NCBI RefSeq assembly: GCF_009017415.1
Contig: NC_092410.1
Span: 868,001 to 932,000, forward strand
Length of the DNA: 64,000 nucleotides
DNA from: Aspergillus flavus
Lineage: Eukaryota > Ascomycota > Eurotiomycetes > Eurotiales > Aspergillaceae
Reading direction: 5' to 3'
The notes below the pieces were generated by a model that had not been told where the DNA came from, ran no database searches, and saw only the letters and a program-made list of their open reading frames with translations. Of this stretch, positions 11,281-23,811 are shown one piece after another (positions within the stretch are counted from its first letter, which is position 1; the number at the start of each line of letters is the position of its first letter). The translations under genes were made by a program, and so were the position numbers.

Positions 11281-11714
11281 TTAAAGCTTCGATCTTCCCT
11301 CAAACCCACCAACAAAGTCAGCTTTCGTCATCTCCGGAGCCCCTGCAAGCAAAGGCCCAATGGCCTTGGAGAACTTCTTGAACTCAGGGGACGTCCCATG
11401 AGCCTTCAGATTGTCCAAATCGGTATACCTGAAACAAGCTAGTTAGCGAACTTTCATTCAGGACCCGATCTACATAAAGCTCACTTCTCAATAAACACCA
11501 ACTCCTCGGTCTTGTCAGGACGAAGAGCACAGTAGATTTGCGTCTTGGGCTCGTTTGACTGGACATGCTCCGAGAATGATTTGAAAGCTTCCAGAAGCTT
11601 GGATATATGTTAGTATGGTTTTTTATTAGAATGAGAAGAAGCTGTTCATACCTCGTTGAATTTGCCCGGCTTAGGCACGAGCTTCACGATGTTATAGAAT
11701 TCGCCGCTGGTCAT
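11281..11714 (-). CDS. Small ABM-domain (antibiotic biosynthesis monooxygenase-like) protein
   Basis: Three exons on the minus strand, 11714..11652, 11597..11485 and 11428..11281, give 107 residues: MTSGEFYNIVKLVPKPGKFNE, then a helix LLEAFKSFSEHV, strand TQIYCALRPDKTEELVFIEKY, and a DLDNLKAHGTSPEFKKF segment. This is the dimeric alpha/beta (ferredoxin-like) ABM fold. Intron 1 has a perfect TACTAAC branch site and an unusual AAG acceptor; intron 2 ends TTTCAG. Members include cofactor-free monooxygenases and many proteins of unknown substrate. No neighbour suggests a pathway, so only the fold is claimed. Confidence 0.8.
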
Positions 11715-12401
11715 GGTTGAAAGTGTGGATTTGATTGATAGGTACTATTGGTATTGGTGTATCTTGGTATTATTTGAATATATCAGACTGTCTGTGTCGC
11801 CTGTGATGGAGATATGCTTTTGAAGGAGCCTGTCTCGGCTATTGTGATCATAAATCATTGGTGTGGAGACGGGAGATGCCGAGGATATATACATTCAAAT
11901 TGCCTTCGGTTTGGAGATCACATTACCTTGAGGAGGCTAGTATAGATTTGCTCTGCATATAGAATAGGATATAATTACGTTCTTTTGTCTTCGTTTGACT
12001 CGAATTGTGCATCGGGAATATCCTGCGTATGATTTCCCCCTAGGGACTGCGCCAGCATATCGCCCATCATGTGACCACGTTAAACATAGAGGTGTATATC
12101 CTCTGATTCCTCTCCACTTGCTAGAGGAGTATAAGTTTTGCTGGTCTCTTGCTCTAGCATTTGTTTCCAGTAGACTCAATAAAGAGCATCCAAGTGATGT
12201 CGATTGTAGCAATCCTACATTAACTACACTGTTGGGTTACTTGCTACATAGAGAAAGGACAACTTCACGCAACCACCACACTCCAACCTCATGATACATC
12301 TGAGAGAAGTATTCCTAACGACGGATGCCAAACCTCTCTGCTCCTGTCATAACCTGCATCTATTTGTTCTCAAGGGGTCTTTTGTCCAAGAATCATCCAC
12401 C
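11715..12401. other. Intergenic region before the decayed phosphotransferase
   Basis: About 690 bp AT-rich sequence upstream of both the minus-strand ABM gene and the plus-strand pseudogene. A 99-codon frame on the plus strand shows no domain-like composition and is not called. Confidence 0.3.
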
Positions 12402-14309
12402 ATGCAACATATAAAGCAACTCAGGTTCTCACACCATAGCCTGAACTTTATTAATCCAGCGAAACAACGCGCTCCTTTCAAGCCAATATTGCAACCCTCA
12501 GTTGTTGGTTCTGCTACATCAGTACGCGAATTTTTACGATCTTTGTCCCTTCCCACCGCCTATAATCAAACAATCGGTGCAAATAATTCATCACCTGTTA
12601 GCTGTAAGTCTGTTACCATTCGTCAGTATAGTACTTTATCTGACATCAGTAGCAGTTGACCCATATTCTTACACCAGTGGACGATGGCTTAATCGTGACG
12701 ATCTGCAGCGAAAGTCACGTTTCATCCAGTTTGATTTTTCCGCGCTCTGCAATACTGCCGTCAAATAATATCCAGAGGCAACTGAAGTCGTCAGCTGCAT
12801 TAAAAAGGAAGGAGACTTTAACAGGGTCTTCGTTCTCACACTGGACTCAGGTCATCGCCTTGCGGCGAAACTCCCAACTAAGATCGCCCGCCACTCAAGG
12901 TTGACAATCAATTCCGAGGTAGCGACCATGGGATACTGTATGCGAAGTATGTCATTAACTCTGTTAACTTGAGCTACTCCTTGACACGCATTGTTATAGT
13001 ACGGCTTAAGACCTCAATCCCGAATCCAAAGGTTTTAACATGGGGTGACGATCCTTCGAACCCGGTCAGATCGGAATACATTATCCAGGAACATGTAGAA
13101 GGCGTCCAGTTACATGAAACATGGCCTTCTATGTCTATTTATTAGCATATGCTCTGTACCAAGGCTATCTCTTTTCTCATCAAAGGGATGGCAGCCCTTG
13201 ACTTTCCCGCTTTTGGGAGCTTATATTTCTCTGAGTCGCCAGTCGAAAAAAGTCCCTCTCCAAGATGAACGCTTTTGTATTGGTCCAAGCTGCCCTATCT
13301 TCTGGAATACCAGCCCTGGCGAGTTGGAACCCTATGGTGGACCAAGTGTTGACTGCGGTCCCTGTGAGTTACCTGGTCTACTTTTCAGCGAGTTATATGC
13401 GCATCGAACCATGAGGTTAATGGTATGATAGGGATGGATCTTTCAAGTTACTCCCTTGGCTTGATAAAGTCAGGTTATACACGTATTCCCCAAGGCCATA
13501 TGGTCAAAGACGAACAGCTCCCCTACCAAGGTTCAATTCAAGACCACACTGAGCTCCTGGAAACAAGCCAGAAAGTCCTGGACTATCTAATTCAAGATCC
13601 TCGGATACAGAAAGCTGCATCTCCCGCACTGATACACGCGGATTTACACAAACGCAATATTTACGTTTCACCCGATGACCCAACAGTGGTAACGGGTGTT
13701 ATCGACTGGCAGTCAACAAGTGTTGAGCCTGCATTTACTTACTGTAATGAGACACCAGATTTCGCCTCACTCCCCAGCGAGAGCCAGTTGGCAGAGGTCG
13801 ATGAGTCTGCACCCGATGACCAGAAAAAGAAATTAAATGATGCAAAAATTTGCCACCAAACCTACGATGTGTGCATGAAAGGCCTTGTCCCTAAAGTACG
13901 GCAAGCAATGCTACTTGACCCTGCCTTGTTTCGACCCTTCCTTTACTGTCATACAACATGGAGGGATAGCGCCACCACTTTCCGCCAGAAACTGATGGAA
14001 CTTTCGACTAGGTGGTCAGATTTGGGGATGCAAGGGTCATGTTCGTATTTGCCAGATGAGCAGCAAGTCGCCGTTCATGTAAAACTGTATGAAGATTTCG
14101 AGACGGTCCAAAGACTTAAGATGTGGTTAAGAGACTCTCTCGGAACAGACTCAGACGGATGGGTTCCGAATGATGTCTGGGAGGCTGCCAAGGATGCACA
14201 TAGGGCTGCGTATAATGAGTGGATTGAAACAGCAAGAAACGTGGAGGCTAAGGGTGATGAATTGACAGTGGAGAAAGCTGATCGATTGTGGCCATTCCAT
14301 TCCCGATGA
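12402..14309 (+). pseudogene. Decayed AIM9-type phosphotransferase (APH/kinase-like fold)
   Basis: The inferred ancestral exons are 12402..12603, 12656..12946, 13000..13363 and 13432..14309, with good donors (GTAAGT, GTATGT, GTGAGT). The family is clear: the entry motif FDPYSYTSGRW, then FNRVF, SEVATM and IPNPKVLTWGDD. A catalytic loop HADLHKRN and a metal-binding GVIDWQST follow, as in the APH family, resembling Altered Inheritance of Mitochondria protein 9. Lesions are direct: an in-frame TAA at 12766-12768, an in-frame TAG at 13143-13145, and one surplus base in an A6 run (13246-13251) that shifts the frame. Both stops fit loss of a glutamine codon by C-to-T change. With the surplus base removed, the length is an exact multiple of three (578 codons), which supports the reading. 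The last exon alone remains open for 294 codons. Confidence 0.8.
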
Positions 14310-15254
14310 GACAAACCCTCATCTAAAGGATCCTATTTGCCTCGATGAATATGATGGGTGGCTGGCAACCTAGCTGCAGGTCTGTAGGTACACATAAGGG
14401 TTTGTTTGTGGGTAGACCTTATCACATACTCAACTTCAGCAGTAAGATCTGAGATCATGACAATTCCTTACTCCAAAGCTCTGGTAGCTAAGGTGTGGCA
14501 CCTAGATGAGTTATTAGCTTAGAGGTTAGACACTGCAGGGTTGCAGGCATCCGGCGCTATGGCAGATGTTAGTTTCCTGGACTGACTCATGTTCTCAACA
14601 TGTTCTTACAATTTGCTTGAATTTTTCTGATTCCGGTTCGCTGTTATGTCTTCGTCCGAAAAATTCTCGGAGACAGAAAATTACGTGATACGTACTGAGG
14701 TTTGACCTGAACACCCGAGAAATGCGACTACTGCATAGAATCTCCTCGGTGTCGAACGCGCTAGGCCGAAGGTTTACCCTAATGTGCCGATCCCGTGTGG
14801 TCTGTGTGTGTCCATCATTTCCTTCCATGGACATTGCCCGCCCACTCCCCGGCTGGCTGATGAAGGGGAGAACTCAGCTCAGCTCCGCTGGACCTTCGTA
14901 GATCCTGTGCGATATCGGCTGTATCCAATATGATCTGCTAGCCACGTATCCTTGATCCCCGCTGCAAAGCAACAAGTGGGCTCGGCAGGCATTTGTACTT
15001 ACATTCTCAGCCAGCCCGAAGATTATCTGATGGCACTGGACTAACTAAGTAAGATCCGTTGGTTGGTAGGACTTCTCGGCAAGCGAAGCGTTCATTTTTT
15101 AAGTTTTTATATCGCCCTTTGGGGGTGTCGGACCCGGAATGGAAGTTTTCATATATACCCAGGAGGCAGAACAGTATATTCCACTCGATCTGCTGAACCT
15201 GGGCAGGCACAGTCTACACACGCTGCTATCGACTATAAACTTTCCACAGAAAAC
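14310..15254. other. Intergenic region between the two pseudogenes
   Basis: About 945 bp without a credible open frame. Several short frames occur on both strands. Part of it may be eroded 5' sequence of the glutamine-synthetase relic, but no homology was recognised. Confidence 0.3.
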
Positions 15255-16634
15255 ATGCTGTCATTCTCAAACGGCACAAACCTCGTCAAGAAATTGACGG
15301 AAATGGCAACCGGACGGGACACTTGAGGGGACTTTCTGTCGGAAATAGGGCAGTTGAGTTTATCTGGCTACGATTCATGGGATATTCGGCCAACACCTTC
15401 ACCCAAATCATACCCGCAAGAAAGTTCCAAGACATGCTCCAGCATGATCAGCTTCTTTCAGCGCCATTAGCCGCGCTCTACTGGACCGCACAAGGCCGAT
15501 CCGTGAAGGATGTCTTCGGTCCATTCTATCTCAAGCCGGACTTAGACACGGCTTATATTGAGACTGGCTCTGATGGCACTCGAGCCATACTGGCCACAGA
15601 CTTTGTGGACAAAGTTCAAGATCCCCTTCCATTGTGTCCACGCTCAAATCTGCGACGGCTGTGCCATGTTATCTCGGATATTGCCGGCTTCTCAGCTCTC
15701 GTAGGACTCGAGGTGGAAGTTATTTTCATGCGTCCTGTAACGGGGGGACAGCACTGATCGCGAATTTGAGATGATCAACAAGGATCACTCCTGGGGGAGT
15801 ATGTCAGCAGATGATAGAGAGTATTTGAAAATGATCGAGTGCATTGTGCGAGAATTATCCGCCGTGGGCTTATTCGTCGACAATGTCCATGCCGAGTGCG
15901 CCCCGGGCCAGTGGGAGTTTGTTCTGCCCCCAGCAGATCCAGTGCAGGCTGTCGACGATCTTGCCAAGGCCCGACATACTATTACTTGCGTAGCCGAGTC
16001 ATTCGGGCTACGCGCGACCCTAAGCCCCCGGCCGCATACTGGCAAATCGCCAACGGGCAGTCATGTCCATATGTCGCTGAACCCAGTAACACAGGCCACC
16101 CAGCCTCTGTCAGATGCATTCTTTGCCGGGGCCATCGCCCACCTTCCGTCTATACTAGTCTTCTGCATGCCACAGGTCGCCAGCTACGAACGTGTGGCAG
16201 CTGGTTGCCGTGCCTGAGGTGTGTACGCGACGTGGGGCTGGTACAATAAGGAGACCCCGCTTCGACGCATGCGGGATAATCGATTTGAGATCCGAGTGAT
16301 GGATGGCCTTGCCAACCCGTATTTAGCCCTGAGTTCTATCTTAGCCGCAGGAATTTTGGGAATACAAACCAAGGCCTCATTAGGCACTGGTGTCGCGAAT
16401 GGAATGGACCCGGCCAAGCTGTCAGCAGACGAACGGGATGCTACAGGAGCTCATAAAGTACTTCCCGCGTCACTTGAAGAGAGCCTGGCAGCTTTGGAAT
16501 GCGATCAAGAATTGATAGACCTGCTTGGTGAGCAGCTCGTGCGAGTCTATTTGATGATCAAACGAAGGGAAGCAGATGATTTCAAAGCCATGGATCCATC
16601 GGAACAGAAGAGATGGTTAATTTCGGAATTTTAA
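15255..16634 (+). pseudogene. Decayed glutamine-synthetase-like gene (FluG/GS-III type catalytic domain)
   Basis: Three frames must be joined to read one protein. The segment MLSFSNGTNLVKKLTEMATG is followed by a TGA at 15324-15326, then GDFLSEIG. A shift near 15348 gives VEFIWLRFMGY through VGLEVEVIFMRP, which is the GS beta-grasp and start of the catalytic barrel. A surplus G in a G6 run (15742-15747) ends that frame; the next frame gives DREFEMINKDHSW, HAECAPGQWEF and GSHVHMSL, the ATP/glutamate-binding core. An in-frame TGA at 16215-16217 interrupts YERVAAGCRA/GVYATWGW. The rest (RFEIRVMDGLANPYLAL to ISEF) is intact. No N-terminal amidohydrolase domain, as in full-length FluG, was seen. 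Four separate lesions make a functional protein very unlikely. Confidence 0.75.
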
Positions 16635-17070
16635 AAGGCTTCAAATCGTGGACCGGAGTTTTGCTGTGGGTTAAACACTCATGAAGCCTTGGATCTTAAA
16701 TCCAGTCAGCGCTCATTGTGGTTGTATATCGTTTCCGTTTTACGAATCTTGTGGGCTGTATATAAAAGATATCAGGACCAGGAAACACCCTTGGCGCAGT
16801 GGGTCGGATAGTTCCGTATAATTTTTATAGATACTCTGTATAGTACAAGGATTAAGCGTCTGTTTTATAGATTAGTATAGGTATGACTAAGCTGTGGATG
16901 ACCAATAATATAGCTTTTCTTAGTTAGGATAATCACGTGAATATGACGTAAGAGCATCTGTTGATTTTCTTTGAGAGTCTGGACTCTCGGATGCAACCAT
17001 CTGTCTTTATCCCCAACTTCCAGTTCACTTACTGAAGATGTACCTTTTGGACTGTCTCTGAATCACTAAA
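16635..17070. other. Intergenic region
   Basis: About 435 bp AT-rich sequence downstream of the GS relic and upstream of the hydrolase gene. It must contain the hydrolase promoter; no specific site identified. Confidence 0.3.
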
Positions 17071-18609
17071 ATGAAAAAGACATTGCTCCTTGTTTTTATC
17101 CACGGCTTCAAGGTACGATTCCTCACTACATACTTTGAACTATTGGATCGTTCTACCCCGCATGTGTCAACATTGATTGTCATACCAGTAGAGCCATGAC
17201 GCTGATAGACCTGTCATAGGGAGATGACGATACCTTCGGAAATTTCCCGGGGCATGTACGTGCACTCATCGGTCGTGCCCTTCCTGCTATAACGGTCGCT
17301 ACAGTTGTGTACCCTAAGTACCAAACCAGAGGAGACCTGAAAGAATGTGTGGGCCATTTTCGAGAATGGTATGTGCCATTTACATGCTGTGTACTCTATA
17401 GATTTGCTGTTTTTGTGGCATCCCAAATCACTGACAGTGTTTCTTCACTACAGGTTACAAGACCAAGTCATAGATCTAGAAGTCGCCAACCGAACAGCCT
17501 CACCTACCGTTGATCCTTCAGTTCATGTCTTTCTAGTTGGGCACTCGATGGGGGGCATTGTCGCCGGAGAAACGCTTCTTCTACTAGCCTCAGAGCAGCC
17601 GATTCCTGCCAAAACCTCACCCGCAAACTCGGAAACGGCCGCCAATTCGCAAATTCTTGAATCTGGCTCGTTCATGTTCCCTCATATTCAAGGAGTACTT
17701 GCATTCGACACACCATTCTTGGGGATAGCCCCAGGAGTCGTCTCATACGGTGCAGAAGGACAATATAAGAATGTTACGACTGCGTACAATGCGATCACGG
17801 AAGTAGCAGGCCTGTTCGGGTTTGGGGACAGCAGCGGCTCATCTACCAAGGCAGCAAGTGCCAATCAGGGGGCCACAAGCAATAAATCCTTACCTCCACA
17901 GCAGGCTAGTGCTGCCAGTCCATCTTCAGATGCTGCGGCGACACCATCTTGGCAGCGGTGGGGTCGATATGCTATGTTTGCAGGGGCCGCAGGGGCTGTG
18001 GCAGCAGGAGGAGCGGCTGCAATGTATTCTCAACGCCAACGCTTGACCGACGGATGGGGTTGGGTCTCATCTCATCTTGCATTTGTTGGGTGCTTGGCTC
18101 GTCCCTCAGATCTTCGCCACCGCATATCACTCTTGTCCGAGGTACAGAGGGAACGGGGAATTGGCTGTACCAATTTTTTTACAGCCTTGGGCAAGAATGC
18201 AACGTCGCTGGTAGAGACCTCGAGCCAAGGGAAGACATCACTGACTCAAAGAATTATTCGCTCGAAATATCGCACGTTCTGCACCCTCCCTCCTGAAGTG
18301 GAAAACGAAGATGCCGCGTACGACCCGAAAGCAGGACTCGGATGGGTCAAAGCTGTGAATGATAAGGCAGCAGACGAAATTAAGGCGCACGTTAGCATGT
18401 TTTTACCAAAGGAAAACCCTGCTTTTTATGAACTGGTCAATGAAGCGTGCAAGATCGTGGTGGCGTCGGTCGACCAGGGATGGTATTCGACCGCGACGGG
18501 GCCTGTAGAGGAAGTTGACGGCGACCTGCCGCGGACCGAGACCGCCAGGACCCCTGCCGACCATGATAGTGGCTTCATGGATGGTGACGATGTCGTAATT
18601 GTGGAATAA
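17071..18609 (+). CDS. Alpha/beta hydrolase (lipase-like, DUF676/PGAP1-type) with internal membrane segment
   Basis: Three exons, 17071..17112, 17220..17368 and 17454..18609, encode 448 residues. The first exon (14 codons) carries LLLVFIHGFK, the oxyanion-hole strand of alpha/beta hydrolases, and the second starts GDDDTFGNFPGHV. The nucleophile elbow GHSMGG lies at about residue 92, giving the catalytic serine. FPHIQGVLAFDTPFLGI follows, as in lipase-like DUF676 proteins. A Ser/Ala/Gln-rich linker and then an Ala/Gly-rich hydrophobic stretch (MFAGAAGAVAAGGAAAMYS, about residues 237-256) interrupt the fold. The acid and histidine of the triad are not assigned with confidence. The natural substrate is unknown. 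It sits just downstream of two pseudogenes but is itself intact. Confidence 0.82.
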
Positions 18610-19629
18610 AGGCTACGATTGGTCGTCGACTCTTTCCAAATTCGAGCGTAACTCGCTTACGCGCCCTATTCTCGGGAACGCAGGACCACCGTTTGGACCA
18701 CCTGCACGGCCTCTGCAGGATTGAATTTGAGCTAATTATGCCAGTCGGCACAGCCGACGCATGATATCGCTTATGACGGTTCCATCTTTTCCGGTGTTAC
18801 ACCCCCTATTCCGTACGGATCGCACCTTGGTGGTTGAGGGGGCAAAGAATGGTGCGATAAATAGTCCATACAATAACAAGGTGGGGGGTTGAGATTATGT
18901 TGTTAATTTAGCCACGGACTGTCTCCGAAATCGCCATGGGTTTTCCACCCAATCCATCACGGGATCGAACTGTGGGGATTGAGGAACGGTCATAGATCGA
19001 TCCCCTGCTCCACCGATTATTGTCCTAGGCTCCTGACAGCCGCGGAACTATTTTCCTAGGCACATTAGTGACACCACAATCGTCCCTCCATTCCTTATTC
19101 CCGGCCAAGCGTCAGGGTTGATTTTAACCGATGGCATTTATTCTTCGTCTTACACTGCATGGTTGGCAGTCTCGTACAAAAGGCGATATATGCCATGTGA
19201 AATGTTCTCAATGATTCAATGATTCAAAGCAAACAGGAGGTTTGAAGAACAGCTTGGATCACTTTAATCGTGTAACTAGTCTAGATACAAAACTGAGTTG
19301 GCTTATCCACTGTACACATCACACAGAAGTGGTCAGGAATATCAAAGAAAACGTCGTATGAATCAACGCTACCGTCGCATGAGAAATTGAAAGAAAACAT
19401 CATTGAGAATGTAACAGTCGACGTTCCACACACGACTGGCAAAACGTTACAATAATAAAAAAAAAATAACAGAAAAATAAAAAAATAATATTCAGCCACG
19501 CTCAAACTCAGGCATTAACTCGTTAGGCCGCAACAACGCGAATCAATGACTAACTTTGAAAGACTAGAAAAAATCAAATAGGTAATCCGCGAATATGATC
19601 GTCACAAAATATATCAAACCTAATAGTGA
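18610..19629. other. Convergent intergenic region hydrolase / chs7
   Basis: About 1 kb between convergent genes. It holds an A/T low-complexity run at about 19450-19495 and otherwise ordinary sequence. I see no gene. Confidence 0.35.
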
Positions 19630-20769
19630 CTAATAATTGTGATTGTTATAAGCCGACGCTCGATGGTGATACATGCTTCCGGCGTACTCCGAATTTGTGT
19701 CCTGGTAGACTGTTGCGCGACGATCTTCTTCCGGAAGAAATTCCTTAACCTCCCATGTATTGGGTTTGATACCGACGGAGAATTCGAGATCTTCTTTCGT
19801 AATGTAATCCCAGAACTGGGGATGATCAGCACCCGCATACATTAAGTGTGGAGTAGGGGTTAGATAACGGAAACTGCGACCAACGTACCTTGTAAACCAT
19901 CATGACGGCGAGCAGATTACAGATGGTGGTGAAGAACAGACCGTCCAAGTAATGTTGGACATTCTCGCAGATGGTGTCACTGAACGCGTAGAGGAGCACC
20001 TGACCACAGATGAAGACCAGGAGGCCGAACGCGATATGGCCGAGTGGCCAACGGTCTTCGAGCGTATTCATGACCAATAGGAGTTGCATGATGAGGTAGA
20101 CTGCTATACAGATCGCGTTGAGGATGTATAGTACTACAAACATGCCGACGGTGTTGGTGGGACTGAGCCCGCCCCATGACTTGAACGTCAGGAGGGAGAT
20201 GACGAATGAGATGGCGAACATCGCTGTGGAGGTGAGACGGAGTAGCCAGACTGAGAGCGCTGTTCCATCTTCGTAGAGCTGGAATCCCACAAATCCGTTG
20301 ACGAGTAGACTCGTGCATAGGGCGGAGGTTAGGCCGTTTTGCACAGCGACGAAATAAGGGAACGGGCCGCTCCTGGGCGGAACCACCCCGGCGTCGATGA
20401 CCAGGGAGCACATTGTTAGGAGCATGTAGATGTAAAAGAACGTGATGATCTCCTTGCGACCTGGATAGTCGCGAACGGGATTAGTGGTTGTTCTCTCATT
20501 CTGAGTAAATTGCGATTTTTGGTTTACGTACCGACCGCGGTGAACTTGGACCTAATGTGTAGAATCATAATGACTGTCATAGCCAGCGCTATGATATGAA
20601 CGAAGGATGCGGCGCCTTCGAAGATGATTGTGTTGGCCAGTTCAATGTTTCGCGCATAGCAATTGGGGATGATGCCGGTTGCGCCTGATATCGAGGAGGC
20701 CGGGCCCACCAGAGAGCACAGTGGCAGCGCTGCCTTCTGACAGATCGTGTCGAAGTCACCGAACCCCAT
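19630..20769 (-). CDS. chs7: Chs7, chitin synthase export chaperone
   Basis: Three exons on the minus strand: 20769..20532, 20460..19889 and 19815..19630, giving 331 residues, the normal family length. The N-terminus MGFGDFDTICQKAALPLCSL, the segment PNCYARNIELANTIIFEGA, and several hydrophobic membrane spans are diagnostic. The cytosolic tail follows, with ITKEDLEFSVGIKPNTWEVK and EEDRRATVY. Chs7 sits in the ER membrane and is needed for folding and export of class III/IV-type chitin synthases such as yeast Chs3. Start choice: an upstream ATG in the same frame exists, but homology begins exactly at MGFGDF. The gene's 5' side faces the large gene desert. Confidence 0.95.
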
Positions 20770-23700
20770 TTCGAGCGCCCGTTGAAGCTGGGTGTAGTAT
20801 AGCTGAGGGATTGTTTGGGTCGTCCGATGATATCGCAAGATGAGCGGATCCGAGCCGTCTCCACAACGACGGACGGAGACGGGTTTCCAATGATCCAGAT
20901 AGGACTTCCGCGGCGTCCACAGGAGTGTATGCAACGAATGACTGGTGTATTCCGGGGAAATGAAGCAAGACGAGTGAGATCCCGATAGTGAGGCGAACGA
21001 CAATTAGCGTCCGACGAGGGGTTCTGGCCTTGTTTCTCCTGGTTTGAGGCTTCTGGAACAAGAATCACGAGGTGCGCTAAATCCAGATCAAGGCTAGCCC
21101 AGATAAGCTTAGTCCGAGGTTGCTATTCTGGGATTAGTGCGTCTCCCCGGATAGGCCACCTTCGCGCTAGCCCATCTTGGTAACGTGTTTATCTAGCCCG
21201 AGCTGGAGGCCCTAAAGCAGCATGCTAACCGCCTCTGGTTAGGTTGGGGGAGCCTTCCAGCTATACAAAGTTCACATTCTCCAGAGATGTCGAATGAGGC
21301 CACCGGAGGTCACAGACAAGCCTGGCCATGCAAGTGTGGCCGCATGAGTGATCTAGGCAAAGAGTGTGTGCCGCGCACAGTTCCTCGTGTTATTGGCCTT
21401 GTTTTTCCCTGCGATAATTGCCTGTAGGCAACGAAGCATTTGACCCTTGTTCGAAAAAGCTGCCAAGAGCCTTAGTATGTTCATATGTATTCTACTTGCC
21501 GGGAGAAGGTATCACATAGGTTGTGATGAAGACCAATCTCTGCAGATCGTCTGCTATACCCTTAAGATAAAAAACGTCATTGGAATCGTACGTACCGTCA
21601 TATTTGCAAAATCGGGGAATAATTTTAAGCCTGTAGGCGCACAAAGTCATTTTGACAGGGGCCCATCTTTTCTTTTCTTTTTTTTTTTTTTTACTAAGCC
21701 CAAGACAACAGACTGTTCTGGCACATGATTGACGGTGGACGTAAAAAGCAATGTTAGCCCGAACCCAAGTCAGGAAAGCCGATCCACTGCCACAGGTGGT
21801 GGAAAATGCCACAACAATGCATCTGAGTGGCCACCAACTTCAGGGCTGGAGGTCTTAGCACCTTCTAGAATGAGTATACCGCTTTACTGATCCCGGCCTG
21901 TTGGGCGTGAGTATGAAAAAGATCCCTGAAATGTATTACATCACATCTGCGGAGTGGGAGAAAGTGAAACGAGCTTTCCCTTAGGTTTTACAGGTATCGA
22001 ACCCCACATGCATTATACTTCTTTCTTTGTTATTATTTTTTCCCTTCTCCCTTACCGTCTCCTGCAGCCTCCGATTGTCCCCGGACTGTGAGTCACATCT
22101 TTGTCACTCGTTGAGGTTACTATTTCGGTGATATAATGCCATTGTTAATCTTATGACTAGAACTACTTTGAGTCTTGGATGACTTGATTATCCGATGCTC
22201 ACTTCGACGATTGGACGATTTAACTTTTCTCGAAGCCGTGGATCGATTCTTCGTTAGCCGTAGTCAAAGCCCGACGGAGGGCTGTTGTAACCTTGTCAAG
22301 ACATGCCGTACTCCGAGTGGGCCACGATCCCGCGACATACTTCAGGAAGGCTGATTCGGATTCGACCCCCCTACCGTATACTTTGCAATATTTTCTACTA
22401 AACTTCAAAAGGACAAGGCAGAACTACCGTGGTTTTCTTGGCATACTGTTTCTTCAATCAGCTTACGTATGCGATATCAATCACCAACAGGCGGGTCATA
22501 CTCTCTTCCCGTCTCAGAGAGATGCAACTATCTTATGATATCATGGTTTCTTGTCCGATGGGGCTAAGATCATAATATCAGGAACTAAGGGATTCGGAAT
22601 ACTATGTAAGAATTATAATTCTTATAAAAAAAAAGAGGATAATAGGATTTTAACCAGTGGTCGGATTTAGTTCCGAGCCACGGATTTCAGACCCTGAGGC
22701 ACCAACCGGATGTTTAAACTTTGAGCCCGAACGGCACTACGCTATAGTTAGTACCATTCGGTGAATTTCATGGCTCCAAATCCTTCTAGTGAAACCCGGA
22801 GAAAAATTACTCAAGTCACGGGAGTACGTCCAGGTGCTTTTCCCGGTTGTGCGGAGCAGATTAGGGTACGAGCCGATCTGTTACTACGGCGCCGAAGTAG
22901 TAGTAGTAGTAGGTCTAAGACTCTAAGGAGACGGGAATGTGCATACAGCTCAGCTTAAATCGAGTCACTTCATCAGGGGTCGAGTATAATTAAAGGGAGG
23001 CATATGGGTACCCAACAATTTTATTCCTTTTTCCTTCCTTTTCTTATTTCTTTTTCATTCCCTTTTTCTTTTCTTTTCTTTTCTTTTCTTTTTTTTTTCT
23101 TCTCAGAAAATGACGCTGTGGAGCGGAAGGAATAGGACATGAAATCCGCCGAGTCAGGCACCATGAACCTTATGATACTCACCCAATGAAAACCTACCGC
23201 CTCTGCGGAAATATTTTGAACCCTAAGTGTCGAACCAACAGGCTTTGTCGGATATGATAATGTAATTGAGCAACTGCCTCCTCATTATTGACAATGAATG
23301 ACCCTCCAGGTATCTACCTTCCAAGGTTATGGGTGGTCTTAGCCCCCTAGGAGAGGAACTGCGGAGGAGGGTCTTCGACATTGAGCAAGACAATCCCAAC
23401 GGTTTCGTACCGTTACATCGGTACCTTACTGATCGGATTAACCTCCACCGAGGTTGTTTGCTTTAAGTAGACCTACTCCAGACTTACTGGTGGTCTAACC
23501 CACGACACGTCCAGGACTTTACCGTCAGTCATGCATGAAGATCCTAGTTAGCGCCACGTGTAGATGAAGCATCAACGGCTGCGAGGGACCACGTCGATCT
23601 CCCATTGCCCCGATCGGTCCTAAAGCAGATGAGGCTTCTCTCCTCTCGCGTGGGACACTTTCCTCTAATGTTACTAGAGAAGTTAGCTGCCGCGTCGTTA

Positions 23701-23809
23701 GTCTACGTCCTTAGTTTCACTATTTTCTCGATTGCTGCAGTTCCAATGACGCTTCACGGAGATGGGCCGGTCACAGTGCAGGGATTAATATTTTTTTTTT
23801 GTGTTTCTT

Positions 23810-23811
<2 letters not shown>

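Noticed and set aside
12402..14309. Treating the phosphotransferase as a working gene with extra introns around the lesions
   Set aside because: No donor/acceptor pairs flank the TAA, the TAG or the A6 shift in a way that keeps the conserved residues.
14515..14580. tRNA-like A-box (TAGCTTAGAGG)
   Set aside because: No B-box follows and no cloverleaf can be drawn.
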